Of a DNA stretch of 55,175 bases, positions 14,601 through 23,297 are shown one piece after another. Below the pieces are notes generated by a model. The model searched no databases and was not told the origin of the DNA. It saw nothing but the letters and a program-made list of their open reading frames with translations. Within the stretch, counting starts at the first letter, position 1. The number at the start of each line of letters is the position of its first letter. Position numbers and translations under genes: made by a program. Source of the stretch: an uncultured Monoglobus sp. (GTDB lineage: Bacteria; Bacillota; Clostridia; Monoglobales; Monoglobaceae); contig CANQMT010000018.1 in assembly GCA_947625055.1 (NCBI GenBank), positions 1-55,175 on the forward strand. The letters run 5' to 3'.

Positions 14601-15164
14601 ATGGCAGTAAAAATATTTATAGACGCGGGGCACGGCGGCCCCAACCCCGGCGCGGTGGGCAACGGGCTTATTGAGGAGGATATCAATCTTTCGGTTGCCA
14701 TGCAGCTCGCCGACGACCTCAGGGCTATGGGCTACGACGTGCGCGAGTACCGCACTACGCCCGACGGGAACGTTATTTCTCCGGTCGCGGCGGATCTGCG
14801 CAAGCGCGCGGCTGAGGCCAACGCGTGGGGCGCGGACTATTTTATCAGCATACACACGAACAGCTCGACAAATCCCGCGGCCAACGGGTTTGAAACATAC
14901 GTTTACCGATTAAACTCAACGTCGGCGAGGCTGGCGCAGTCGATACAAAACGCCGTCATCGCCGCTCTCGGCGTGAAGGACAACGGGGTGCGGCAGGCGA
15001 ATTTTTCGGTGCTGCGCAACACTTCGATGCCCGCGGTGCTGGTGGAGCTGGGGTACCTCTCAAACCCCACCGAGGCGCTGAACCTGAACAGCTCGGCGTG
15101 GCAGGCGAAAATCGCCGCGGCCATAGCCGAGGGGATAAATAATTTTGTCGTGTCGGGATCTTAA
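14601..15164 (+). CDS. N-acetylmuramoyl-L-alanine amidase (Amidase_3), CwlC-like
   Basis: 187 residues, a single catalytic domain. It cleaves the amide bond between MurNAc and the stem peptide. Zinc ligands H11 (DAGHGG), E25 (GLIEED) and H85 (FISIHTN) and the catalytic E149 (VELGYLSN) are all visible. There is no signal peptide and no binding domain. In spore formers, leaderless Amidase_3 enzymes such as CwlC act in mother-cell lysis, released from inside the cell; a phage lysis origin is the alternative, but no phage genes adjoin. The ATG at 14601 has AGGAAAGGTGA upstream; an in-frame ATG 138 bp earlier gives a non-homologous extension. Confidence 0.88.
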   Translation: MAVKIFIDAGHGGPNPGAVGNGLIEEDINLSVAMQLADDLRAMGYDVREYRTTPDGNVISPVAADLRKRAAEANAWGADYFISIHTNSSTNPAANGFETYVYRLNSTSARLAQSIQNAVIAALGVKDNGVRQANFSVLRNTSMPAVLVELGYLSNPTEALNLNSSAWQAKIAAAIAEGINNFVVSGS

Positions 15165-15170
15165 ATCAAA

Positions 15171-15200
15171 AGGCTCCCCGGTTTCGGGGAGCCGTAATTT
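15171..15200. terminator. Terminator between convergent amidase and glycosidase genes
   Basis: GGCTCCCC-GGTTTC-GGGGAGCC hairpin followed by GTAATTTTTAA; an A-run precedes it, so it can serve both directions. Confidence 0.8.
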
Positions 15201-16355
15201 TTAATCCCAATACAGAACCGCGTATTGCTTTCGTCCGTCGGACGAGAAGCGCACGCCGTTGTCAAGACCGAGCGCGGCGCTTCCGCCGCCGTCGAGCGCC
15301 AGACCCGAGGCGCAGCCGAGATTCGAGAGCACCTGTCCCGCGCGGCTGAGCGTGGTCGACGGGCTGACGCAAAGCACGATCTTGTTCATGTCGCGGTTAT
15401 AGCCCACGTAAGTCCTGTTGGTGTAGCGGTCGATGTCAAACGTTCCGTAAAATCCCTCGGCCGAGGCTGTGACTTCGGGCAGCACGCCCACGCCGCTGAC
15501 CGCGAACATCACGTTTCTCTCGTCATGGATATTCGATACGCGCTTGATCTCGACCGAGCCGTCATAGTGGACGATCAGGGTCGTCACCGGGCTGCCGTGG
15601 GTTATCACGTCGGAGATAACTCTGCCGTCGCTGACCAGGATGCCGACCGAATACGTGTCGCCGTCGCTCTCCCAGCCGAAGAATGTGGAGTTGCTGTAGT
15701 TGGCCGCGCCGCAGCTTTCCGCCGAACGGTTCACTATCTCCCGCACATGTATGTTCAGCGGGTCGATATACACAACATGCACGTCGCCCGAAGACGCGTA
15801 GCCGTAACGCTCTTTCGCGTGGCTTATGATATTTACGCTGCCGCCGGAGCAGTCAGCCGTGTACCAAATCGAGCTCATCAGCGACTCAAGAGGCGCGTAG
15901 AGCTCGCCGCCGTAATTCACGAGCGGCTTTGACCAGTTATCGCTGTAGGTGTTGTTTATTATCGCAAGACTGCTGCCGAGGGCGACCCTCACAGAGTACA
16001 TACCCTTTATGACATAGGCGGTGTAGAGGCTCGGGTCGTAATAAACGCTGCATTCCATAAAATCGCGCAGCGAGTTCAGCGCGATCATCGGCGTGCCGTC
16101 CATGTAAACGACAGGGCGGCTGAGCTGTTTTTCGTATCCGTTGATGCTGAGACTGTCGGGCCCGCCCGTAATCACGGCTCCGCTGCCGTCCACCGTGTCG
16201 CCGCCTACCGTGCCCAGCTCCGCGTTTGAAAACATGGACACGTCGATCTGGAAATCATAGTCATATTCCGAGTCAACGGCCCAAACGCCGCAGGACATCA
16301 TCGCCGCGGCTGCCGCGAGCGACGCGGCGCGGAACAATATTTTCTTAAAACGCAT
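15201..16355 (-). CDS. Secreted phosphodiester glycosidase (NAGPA/DUF2233) with copper-amine-oxidase-like N-terminal domain
   Basis: 384 residues. A Sec signal peptide (about 1-26, basic MRFKK then a run of Ala) is followed by a domain at about 50-160 resembling the copper amine oxidase N-terminal/stalk domain common in clostridial exoproteins (RPVVYMDGTPMIALNSL). A phosphodiester glycosidase domain occupies about 170-384 and ends with the family signature LALDGGGSAALGLDNG. Such bacterial enzymes are thought to remove GlcNAc-type sugars linked through phosphodiesters, for example on wall polymers or exopolysaccharides; the substrate here is unknown. It is monocistronic, with a promoter and tandem-repeat leader upstream. 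Confidence 0.82.
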   Translation of the reverse strand: MRFKKILFRAASLAAAAAMMSCGVWAVDSEYDYDFQIDVSMFSNAELGTVGGDTVDGSGAVITGGPDSLSINGYEKQLSRPVVYMDGTPMIALNSLRDFMECSVYYDPSLYTAYVIKGMYSVRVALGSSLAIINNTYSDNWSKPLVNYGGELYAPLESLMSSIWYTADCSGGSVNIISHAKERYGYASSGDVHVVYIDPLNIHVREIVNRSAESCGAANYSNSTFFGWESDGDTYSVGILVSDGRVISDVITHGSPVTTLIVHYDGSVEIKRVSNIHDERNVMFAVSGVGVLPEVTASAEGFYGTFDIDRYTNRTYVGYNRDMNKIVLCVSPSTTLSRAGQVLSNLGCASGLALDGGGSAALGLDNGVRFSSDGRKQYAVLYWD

Positions 16356-16375
16356 TTATGTAAATTCTTCCTTCC

Positions 16376-16474
16376 GAATTTGGTTTTTCCGCGGGGTTCC
16401 GAAATTGATTTTTCCGCGCGGATCCGAAATTGATTTTCCGCACAGATCCGAAATTGGTTCTGCTGCGCGGTTCC
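16376..16474. repeat. Four tandem ~25-bp units in the glycosidase leader
   Basis: Units of 25, 25, 24 and 25 bp (16376, 16401, 16426, 16450), each of the form GAAATTGATTTTTCCGCGC followed by GGATCC-like ends. They lie between the promoter and the start codon of the gene at 15201-16355 and so would be in its 5' leader. Confidence 0.8.
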
Positions 16475-16513
16475 GCAAAAGCCCCGCCGAACGTGCGGGC
16501 TTCCAATTATTGT

Positions 16514-16548
16514 AAATTTGTTACAGCAATATTACAAATATGTTACAG
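16514..16548. promoter_or_regulatory. Direct-repeat operator candidate
   Basis: AAATTTGTTACAG and AAATATGTTACAG, 22 bp apart start to start (two helical turns), with further TTACA/TGTAA half sites between. They cover the predicted transcription start of the promoter at 16554-16582. Confidence 0.5.
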
Positions 16549-16553
16549 ATAAA

Positions 16554-16582
16554 ATTATAACACCTTTTGGCGGAAAAATCAA
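16554..16582 (-). promoter_or_regulatory. Promoter of the secreted glycosidase gene
   Basis: TTGATT, 17-bp spacer, TATAAT on the minus strand. This predicts an unusually long leader of about 190 nt carrying the tandem repeats. Confidence 0.55.
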
Positions 16583-16611
16583 GCCCGTCCGAAAAATTTG
16601 TATAAATTGCA

Positions 16612-17178
16612 TTATCCGGCATAAGACGCCAGCAAAAGTGTGTTCAGATTGTCGATAAGCTCACCCTTGCTCACTTTGAGCTCGCCGCCGAGCCACTTGC
16701 GCACCACCGATATGCAGGCTCCGGCGTAAAAATCCGCCCAGAACTCGGCGCTGACGTTGATCACCGCGCCGTTTCTTATGCGCTCGTTCACCAAATGCAG
16801 CAGTTTGTTTGAAAACATTTTCTGGATCCTGTCGGAAACCGAATACGCGCCGTTCCTTTTGAATATCGAGGTGTAAATGTCTTTGTTCTCGGCAACGTAG
16901 TTGATTATATTCTCAACGATCGCGCGGGAGTCGGTCGCCCCCTCAGCGCCCGTATCAGCCGCGGACATCGGCAGATGCTCGTCAATGCTGTGGACCAGAA
17001 GCTCGTCCTTGTCGCTGTAATGAGAATAGAATGTGGCCCGGTGGACCATCGCCTCCTCACAGATGTCGCAGACCGTGATCTTTTCAAAGGGTTTTTTGCG
17101 AATCAGCTCAAACAGCGCATTTGAGAGAAGCTTTTTTGTGCGTCTTACTCTCAAATCCTCCTTTTTAGGCTTATCCAT
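16612..17178 (-). CDS. TetR family transcriptional regulator
   Basis: 188 residues. The N-terminal helix-turn-helix (about 10-58) reads RRTKKLLSNALFELI, ITVCDICEEAMVHRATFYSHY and KDELL, a clear TetR signature. The C-terminal ligand-binding half (about 85-185) is generic, resembling the C-terminal family seen in clostridial TetR regulators next to exporters. AAGGAGGGATATT precedes the ATG. It is divergent from the MMPL exporter gene, the standard arrangement for a repressor of an efflux operon. A perfect promoter and a nearby inverted repeat are candidate control sites. Confidence 0.9.
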   Translation of the reverse strand: MDKPKKEDLRVRRTKKLLSNALFELIRKKPFEKITVCDICEEAMVHRATFYSHYSDKDELLVHSIDEHLPMSAADTGAEGATDSRAIVENIINYVAENKDIYTSIFKRNGAYSVSDRIQKMFSNKLLHLVNERIRNGAVINVSAEFWADFYAGACISVVRKWLGGELKVSKGELIDNLNTLLLASYAG

Positions 17179-17218
17179 ATAATATCCCTCCTTATATCCC
17201 TGCTTGTTAATATCCTAC

Positions 17219-17247
17219 ATTATATTATTTTTATGTACAATTGTCAA
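17219..17247 (-). promoter_or_regulatory. Consensus promoter of tetR-type gene
   Basis: TTGACA, 17-bp spacer, TATAAT on the minus strand, 41 bp before the start codon. Confidence 0.8.
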
Positions 17248-17269
17248 GTAATTTTGACATAAACGTCAA
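17242..17269. promoter_or_regulatory. Inverted-repeat operator candidate for the TetR protein
   Basis: TGTCAA-N6-TTGACA overlaps TTGAC-N6-GTCAA, giving three phased half sites that cover the -35 box of the tetR promoter. Confidence 0.5.
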
Positions 17270-17351
17270 TTTTCAGGTGCTATACAAAGCCATGCAAAAT
17301 GTTTATTATTAATAATTTCACCGATAAACGACATATATCTATTATTGTCTG

Positions 17352-17380
17352 TTGTAATAAATTTAAATCAGTATTATAAT
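17352..17380 (+). promoter_or_regulatory. Promoter of the MMPL operon
   Basis: TTGTAA, 17-bp spacer, TATAAT, 28 bp before the MMPL start codon. Confidence 0.65.
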
Positions 17381-17408
17381 TATAAAAGAAATACAAGAGG
17401 GTGATACA

Positions 17409-19853
17409 ATGAAAAAATCAATGGCGGAGCCGAGCTTTATCGACAAGGCCGCTCTGTTCATAGTGGACAAACGGAAGGCGTTTTATCTGATTTTCGCGAT
17501 CGCGGTGTTTTATTTCGCCACATGTATCCCGAAGGTCCAGGTGGAAAACGACATAACGGCGTATCTGCCCGAAAGCACCGAGACCAAGATAGGCCTTGAT
17601 CTGATGGACAGGGAGTTCACCGCTTATGACTCGTTTTATTTTATGATATCGAATATTTCATATGACAAAGCGGAAAAACTGGCGGAGCAGATCGAGGGTG
17701 TTGACGGCATCAAGTCGGTCGAATTTTCTAACGACGATGACCACTTTAAAAATTCCTCAGCGCTGTTTAACGTGGTTTTAAACAGCGGCCTCGAAAACGA
17801 GCGCGAGATCGCGATCGAGGAAGAGGTCAAGGGGATGTTCCCCGACTATGACTGCTACATATATTCCGACTCGATAGACACGGCCTCGCGCGATCTGGCG
17901 GGCGAGATGCGGAACATCATCATCTGCGTTGTGTTTATCGTTATACTGATACTTCTTTTTACGTCCAAGTCGTTTATGGACGTTCCGGTTTTTCTTATCG
18001 TGTTCGTCGTCGCGGCGGTGCTCAACATGGGCAGCAACTATATGCTGGGCACGATCTCGTTTATCTCAAATTCGGTGGCAATAGTGCTGCAGCTCGCCCT
18101 GGCGATCGACTACGCGATAATTCTGTCGCACAGATTTGCCGAGGAGAAGGAAAATAAAGACGCGCACGACGCGATCGCCGCGGCGCTTTCAAAGGCTATC
18201 ATCGAGATAAGCTCCAGCAGCCTCACAACGATCGCGGGCCTGGCGGCGCTTATGACAATGCAGATGGGCATAGGCCGCGACCTTGGCATCGTGCTGTGCA
18301 AGGGAATTTTCTGCTCTCTCATCACGGTGTTCCTGCTGATGCCCGGCCTGCTTTACATGTTCTCAAACGCGATAGACAAGACCGTGCACCGCAATTACAT
18401 TCCCGACATCTCGGGCTTCGGACGCTTCGTTATGTCAACGCGGAAGGTCCTGCCGATATTCTTCGCCGTGATAATCGTGGTCTCGATCGTGCTGTCGTCA
18501 CTGTGCCAGTTCGCGTTTGACGAAAGCTCGGTCTCGGGAGTGCGCGTGAGCCAAAGCAGGGCCGAAAAGAACAAAATACGAAGCACGTTCGACGCGGGCG
18601 GCCAGCTCGCGGTCATCATTCCGAAGGGGAACTATGACAAAGAGAAAAAGATACTTCAGGACGTGGGAGAGTTTGACGGCATATCGTCGGCGCTCGGCCT
18701 CGCCAACGTTGACGCGGGCGACGGCTACACCCTGACCGACAAGGTCACGCCGCGCCAGTTCGCCGAGCTTATGAACATCGACATTGACACGGTCCACGTC
18801 CTGTTCCAGGCGTACGGCGCGTCGGTCTCGCAATACGCTCCGATATTCCGCGACGTGGACTCCTACACCGTTTCGATAATCGACATTCTTATGTTCGTGC
18901 ACGAGCAGATGGACTACGGCGTTATCGACCTCGGCAGCAAGACGGACACGGTAAACGAGGTGTACGACAAAGTGACCGACGCCCGCGGCCAGCTTGAGGG
19001 CGACGAGTATTCGCGGCTTGTGTTCACCTATACCGGAGACAACGAGAGCGACAAGGTCATCGAGCTGCACGACAAGATCCGCGCGACGGTCTCGGAATAC
19101 TACGACGATCCGATCCTTGTCAGCAACGCGATCGCGGCGCTTGACCTCAAATCGTCGTTCAGCGGCGACAACCGGAAGATCAACTTCTTCACGATCATCT
19201 CGGTCCTGCTGATACTGCTGATAACGTTCAGATCTTCAAGCATTCCGGTGCTGCTGGTGCTGACGATCCAGGGCAGCATATGGATAAACTTCTCGTTCCC
19301 GTATCTGATGCACGAAAAGCTCTACTTCCTCGGATATCTGGTGGTAAGCTCGATACAAATGGGAGCCACGATAGATTACGCGATAGTGTTCACCAACCGC
19401 TACCTTGAGCTGAAGGATAAGATCGGAAAGGAAGCGGCGGCTATAGACGCGATAAACGGCGCGTTCCCGACGATACTGACCTCGGGACTGATCCTGATGC
19501 TGGCGGGCTTCCTGATCGGCATAATATCCACCAATCCGATCATATCGGGTCTCGGAATATGCCTCGGCCGCGGCACACTGATCTCGATACTCCTTATCAT
19601 GATACTGCTGCCGCAGATCGTGGTCGTGTTTGACAAGCTGGTCGAGAAGGGCGGATTTGTCATAAAGACCAAAGAGAAAAAAGAGCACAGCAGCGCGGTT
19701 CTTGTAAACGGCAAAATAAACGGATATGTGAACGGGTATATCACCGGAACCGTCCACGGCGTGATCAAGGGCGACGTTAAGGCCGTTGTGGACAACATGA
19801 CGGAGATCCCGCCCGAAAAACTGAAACGAGGTGAAAGAAATGACAGGAAATAA
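17409..19853 (+). CDS. MMPL/RND superfamily exporter
   Basis: 814 residues. The layout is the MMPL one: an N-terminal helix (about 20-37), an extracytoplasmic loop, five helices at about 170-315, a further helix near 350, a second large loop, and about five helices at 570-745. The residues AIDYAIILSHR and the second-half copy ATIDYAIVFTNRY mark the two sterol-sensing/RND-like cores. It should export a lipid-like or surface-active molecule across the membrane, powered by the proton gradient. The cytoplasmic C-terminal tail carries a strange short repeat, GKINGYVNGYITGTVHGVIKG. GAGGGTGAT precedes the ATG. It overlaps the next gene by 14 bp and is probably repressed by the divergent TetR protein. 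Confidence 0.88.
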   Translation: MKKSMAEPSFIDKAALFIVDKRKAFYLIFAIAVFYFATCIPKVQVENDITAYLPESTETKIGLDLMDREFTAYDSFYFMISNISYDKAEKLAEQIEGVDGIKSVEFSNDDDHFKNSSALFNVVLNSGLENEREIAIEEEVKGMFPDYDCYIYSDSIDTASRDLAGEMRNIIICVVFIVILILLFTSKSFMDVPVFLIVFVVAAVLNMGSNYMLGTISFISNSVAIVLQLALAIDYAIILSHRFAEEKENKDAHDAIAAALSKAIIEISSSSLTTIAGLAALMTMQMGIGRDLGIVLCKGIFCSLITVFLLMPGLLYMFSNAIDKTVHRNYIPDISGFGRFVMSTRKVLPIFFAVIIVVSIVLSSLCQFAFDESSVSGVRVSQSRAEKNKIRSTFDAGGQLAVIIPKGNYDKEKKILQDVGEFDGISSALGLANVDAGDGYTLTDKVTPRQFAELMNIDIDTVHVLFQAYGASVSQYAPIFRDVDSYTVSIIDILMFVHEQMDYGVIDLGSKTDTVNEVYDKVTDARGQLEGDEYSRLVFTYTGDNESDKVIELHDKIRATVSEYYDDPILVSNAIAALDLKSSFSGDNRKINFFTIISVLLILLITFRSSSIPVLLVLTIQGSIWINFSFPYLMHEKLYFLGYLVVSSIQMGATIDYAIVFTNRYLELKDKIGKEAAAIDAINGAFPTILTSGLILMLAGFLIGIISTNPIISGLGICLGRGTLISILLIMILLPQIVVVFDKLVEKGGFVIKTKEKKEHSSAVLVNGKINGYVNGYITGTVHGVIKGDVKAVVDNMTEIPPEKLKRGERNDRK

Positions 19854-22800
19854 ATATATTAAAAAGATCGTCTCGTGCTTCGCGGCCTTTGTTGTTGTCA
19901 TGAGCGCTTTCCCCGCGGTCACAAGCGGCGAGAATCTTCCCGTTATAAATATCTCGGAGCCGTCCGACCTCGCGGCCCTGACCAAAAACTGCACCTATGA
20001 CAGCTATTCGCGCGGCATGCAGGTCACGCTGATGAAAGATATTGACATGAGCGAAACCGAGTTTGAGCCCATGAAGATATTCTGCGGCGTGTTTGACGGA
20101 AACGGCCACAGCATAACCGGCGTCAAGCTCAGTCTCGAGGGCTCGCAGAAGGGCCTGTGCTTTGAGATCGGCGAAGGCGGCGAGATAAGGAACCTGAACG
20201 TTTCGGGCAATATCGAATCGTATTCCACCGAGAGCGGGAGCTCATCCCTGGGCGAGATAATAGGCAACGTAGCCGAAAACGCGGGCATAAACACCATAAC
20301 CTCCGCCGAAAACAGCGCGTCGAACCTCGGCGGCATCGCGGGAATAAACAGGGGCCGCATTGTCGGATGCACCTTTGACGGCATTGTAAACGGCGAGACC
20401 GCCGTGGGCGGGATCGCAGGCGAAAACGCGGACGGCGGCGTTATCGAGGGCTGCTCGAACCTCGGCACCGTCAGCGGAAAGACGTCGGTCGGCGGTATCG
20501 CGGGCGTGAACTCGGGTATCATCAGAGGCTCGGTCAACGCGGGCGGAGTAAACTATGAGCCGCACGAGGGCAGCCACAACGTAGGCGGCGTCTGCGGCGC
20601 CAACCCCGGCCTCGTCAGCGGCTGCGAGAACCGCGCGGTCGTCGGGTATAAAAACGTGGGGACCAACGTCGGCGGCATCGCGGGCAGACAGAGCGGCTGC
20701 ATAACATCGTGCCGCAACCACGGTGAAGTCCTCGGCGAAAAGAGCGTCGGCGGCATATTCGGCAGGTTTGAGCCGTATACCCAGATCACAACTGCGGACC
20801 TTCAGCGCGTGAAGGACGACTTAAACGAGTTCCGCGGACAGGTCAACGCGGACGTTAACGGCGCGATAAACAGCGCGAGCGGCGCGGTGAACGGCGCGAT
20901 AAACAACGCCTCGGGCAGCGCGGACGATCTCAGGCAAAACATAAACGACGACATAAACGGGATCATCGGCACGCTGCGGGGCGACGGCAGCGTTATCTCA
21001 AGCTTCAGCGACAGGCTCAACAGCTTTGACAGCGGAATTCGCGACTCGCTTTCAAGCGCCGCCGACGGCATTAACGACAGCTTAAACACCATAACCGATC
21101 AGGGCTCGTCTCTGTTTGACTCGATCAACGAGGAAGCGAGAGCGGATATAAACGACGCATCGGCAAAGCTGGACAGCGTCACCGACAATCTGAACGAGAC
21201 AGCGGGAACATTCAACACGCTTATGGGCGATATCGACGGGATCGTAAACGACATAAACTCCGCTTATAACAACGGCGATCTGAACGCGCTCGACGACGGC
21301 TTGAACCGCCTTGACGAGCGGCTTGACTATATGGAGGAATTTGTGATCGACCCCACGCTCGGCAGGGTCAACGACGCGGCAGCCTCGATCAACCGCGCGG
21401 CGAACTCGCTGAGGGGCGACGCGAACGCGCTGACAAACGGGCTGTCGGTGCCAATTCAGAGAGCGGGCGAGATCATGACCGACTTCCGCAACGACGTTGA
21501 GACCGTTGAGGGGAACATAAACAACACGCGCCAAAAGATAAAGGACGTGCGCGACAAGATACACAGCATAGCAGGCGGCGCGGCAGGAAACGGCGGTATT
21601 ATCGGCGCGATAAAAAACATGATGATAATGACCGCCTACGCCGACGAGCCCATGAACCTCAGCGGAGAGCAGATCAAGTCGGAGCTTAAAGAGATCGGCA
21701 GCGTGGACGTTTCGCTTCCCCGCACGGTCTCGGGAGAGAACACCGACAACGCCCTTGTGATCTACTGCCTCAGCGACGGACCCGTCAGCGGCCAAAGCGC
21801 GGCAGGAGGCATAGGCGGCACCGTGGGCATCGAGTCGGCGGTCAAAAACGGAAACAACATCACGCTGCCCGACGGGAACATCATTTCAAACTCATCTTAC
21901 GTTAAGGCGGTAATTGACGGCTGCGTCAGCAAGGGAAAGGCTTATACCCGCGACGGATACGCGGGCGGCATTGTCGGCGATGCGGCATTCGGGATAATCA
22001 AGAACTGCGCGACGGGCATGAAGTCCGAAAGCGACGGCGAGTATGTCGGCGGCGTCGCGGGATATTCGGGCGGCAAAATCTACGACTGCGCCGCCATATC
22101 CGACCTGAGCGGTTCCAAATTCGTGGGCGGCATAGCCGGAAGCGGCAAGACTATCGCCGAATGCTATTCCCTGCCGAGGATATTCGGCGGCACCGAGAAG
22201 ATAGGCGCGATCGCGGGCGAGGCCGACGGAACGGTTGTGAACAACTACTTTATAAAGGAAAATTTAAGCGGAATTGACAGCACCGACTACGAAGGCAAGG
22301 CGATCGCGCTGCTGCCCGAGGAGATCACCGGAACGGACGTTCTTCCGCCAAGAATGGCGGGCTTCACCGACGACAAGTGGTACATGGCCGGCGGAGACGT
22401 TTATCTGCCGCAGAACAGGGCGCTCAGCGATAACGCCGACTCGGACATCGGCACGCTGCTCAAGGCCGAATCGGCCGATCTGGCGCTGTTTAAGTTCGAC
22501 GCGAAATTTGTTGTGGACGGCGAGACGGTTTACAGCGAGACGGTCAATTACGGCGACACGCTTGACCCGTCCGTGGTACCCGAGCTTGAGTACAAGGACG
22601 GATACTGCCCGCAGTGGAGCGAGGATCCGACGCAGCCGATAATCCGCGACACCACGTTTTCCGCCGAGTATACCGACGCGGTAAGGACCATATCCACCGA
22701 TGACGACCCGCCGACCCTGCTGGTCGAGGGCAATTTCCGCGACAGCACAACCGTCTCGGCGCGCGAGGTCGAGGCGTTTGAGAACCTTCCCTCGGGCTGC

Positions 22801-23205
22801 GAGGCCTTGGCGGCCTACGAATTTGACGTGAGCCCCGATTATAACGGCACCATGAAGGTCCATGTCCGCGACAAGGACGGCAGGGGCAACTGCGCCGCGG
22901 TCGAGATCGACGGAAAGATCCGGATCGTGAAAGCGGAGCGCGACGGCAGCTATCTGGTGTTCGAGACCAAAAGCGAGGGCCGCTTCACCGTGCTGCACCG
23001 CGTCAGCCGCTATTGGCTGGCCGCGGCGATAACAATGGCCGCGCTGATCGCGCTGGCGCTCATAATCATCATCGCCCGCAGACGCAGGATCGCGGAAAAA
23101 AAGAAAACGGACGATAAGAAGACGGACGGAAAAGAAGCGGACGATAAGGAAACGGACGGAAAAGAAGACGGCGATAAAGAAAGCGAAAAGAAAGACGGCG
23201 AATGA
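19840..23205 (+). CDS. Large surface protein with GLUG-type repeats, coiled coil and C-terminal membrane anchor
   Basis: 1,121 residues. A signal peptide (about 1-30, IKKIVSCFAAFVVVMSAFP) is followed by about ten GLUG-like repeats of the form VGGIAGxNxGxIxxC (about 100-320 and again 620-810). Between them is a long polar helical region rich in N, D and A (about 325-600, e.g. LNEFRGQVNADVNGAIN). A bacterial-repeat-like beta segment follows (around 890-930), then a membrane helix (about 1060-1080) and a Lys/Asp/Glu tail. The start at 19840 uses GAGGTG 6 bp upstream and overlaps the exporter gene; an in-frame GTG at 19831 would sit on that site. Coupling to the exporter suggests an external partner, for example a scaffold or receptor for the exported molecule. 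No enzymatic motif is seen. Confidence 0.78.
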   Translation: MTGNKYIKKIVSCFAAFVVVMSAFPAVTSGENLPVINISEPSDLAALTKNCTYDSYSRGMQVTLMKDIDMSETEFEPMKIFCGVFDGNGHSITGVKLSLEGSQKGLCFEIGEGGEIRNLNVSGNIESYSTESGSSSLGEIIGNVAENAGINTITSAENSASNLGGIAGINRGRIVGCTFDGIVNGETAVGGIAGENADGGVIEGCSNLGTVSGKTSVGGIAGVNSGIIRGSVNAGGVNYEPHEGSHNVGGVCGANPGLVSGCENRAVVGYKNVGTNVGGIAGRQSGCITSCRNHGEVLGEKSVGGIFGRFEPYTQITTADLQRVKDDLNEFRGQVNADVNGAINSASGAVNGAINNASGSADDLRQNINDDINGIIGTLRGDGSVISSFSDRLNSFDSGIRDSLSSAADGINDSLNTITDQGSSLFDSINEEARADINDASAKLDSVTDNLNETAGTFNTLMGDIDGIVNDINSAYNNGDLNALDDGLNRLDERLDYMEEFVIDPTLGRVNDAAASINRAANSLRGDANALTNGLSVPIQRAGEIMTDFRNDVETVEGNINNTRQKIKDVRDKIHSIAGGAAGNGGIIGAIKNMMIMTAYADEPMNLSGEQIKSELKEIGSVDVSLPRTVSGENTDNALVIYCLSDGPVSGQSAAGGIGGTVGIESAVKNGNNITLPDGNIISNSSYVKAVIDGCVSKGKAYTRDGYAGGIVGDAAFGIIKNCATGMKSESDGEYVGGVAGYSGGKIYDCAAISDLSGSKFVGGIAGSGKTIAECYSLPRIFGGTEKIGAIAGEADGTVVNNYFIKENLSGIDSTDYEGKAIALLPEEITGTDVLPPRMAGFTDDKWYMAGGDVYLPQNRALSDNADSDIGTLLKAESADLALFKFDAKFVVDGETVYSETVNYGDTLDPSVVPELEYKDGYCPQWSEDPTQPIIRDTTFSAEYTDAVRTISTDDDPPTLLVEGNFRDSTTVSAREVEAFENLPSGCEALAAYEFDVSPDYNGTMKVHVRDKDGRGNCAAVEIDGKIRIVKAERDGSYLVFETKSEGRFTVLHRVSRYWLAAAITMAALIALALIIIIARRRRIAEKKKTDDKKTDGKEADDKETDGKEDGDKESEKKDGE

Positions 23206-23237
23206 TCCGCATATCCGCCGGACAAAAAATAATAATT

Positions 23238-23275
23238 AAAAACGGATAGAGTAAAACCGGCTCTATCCGTTTTTC
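23238..23275. terminator. Strong terminator after the MMPL operon
   Basis: 14-bp perfect stem AAAAACGGATAGAG / CTCTATCCGTTTTT with a 9-nt loop. The symmetrical A and T ends let it act on both the MMPL operon and the convergent eno operon. Confidence 0.9.
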
Positions 23276-23297
23276 ACGCGCGTTTCCTCTCCGCTGT

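Noticed and set aside
19831..19839. GTG start for the GLUG-repeat protein
   Set aside because: The GTG is part of the GAGGTG ribosome binding site for the ATG at 19840.
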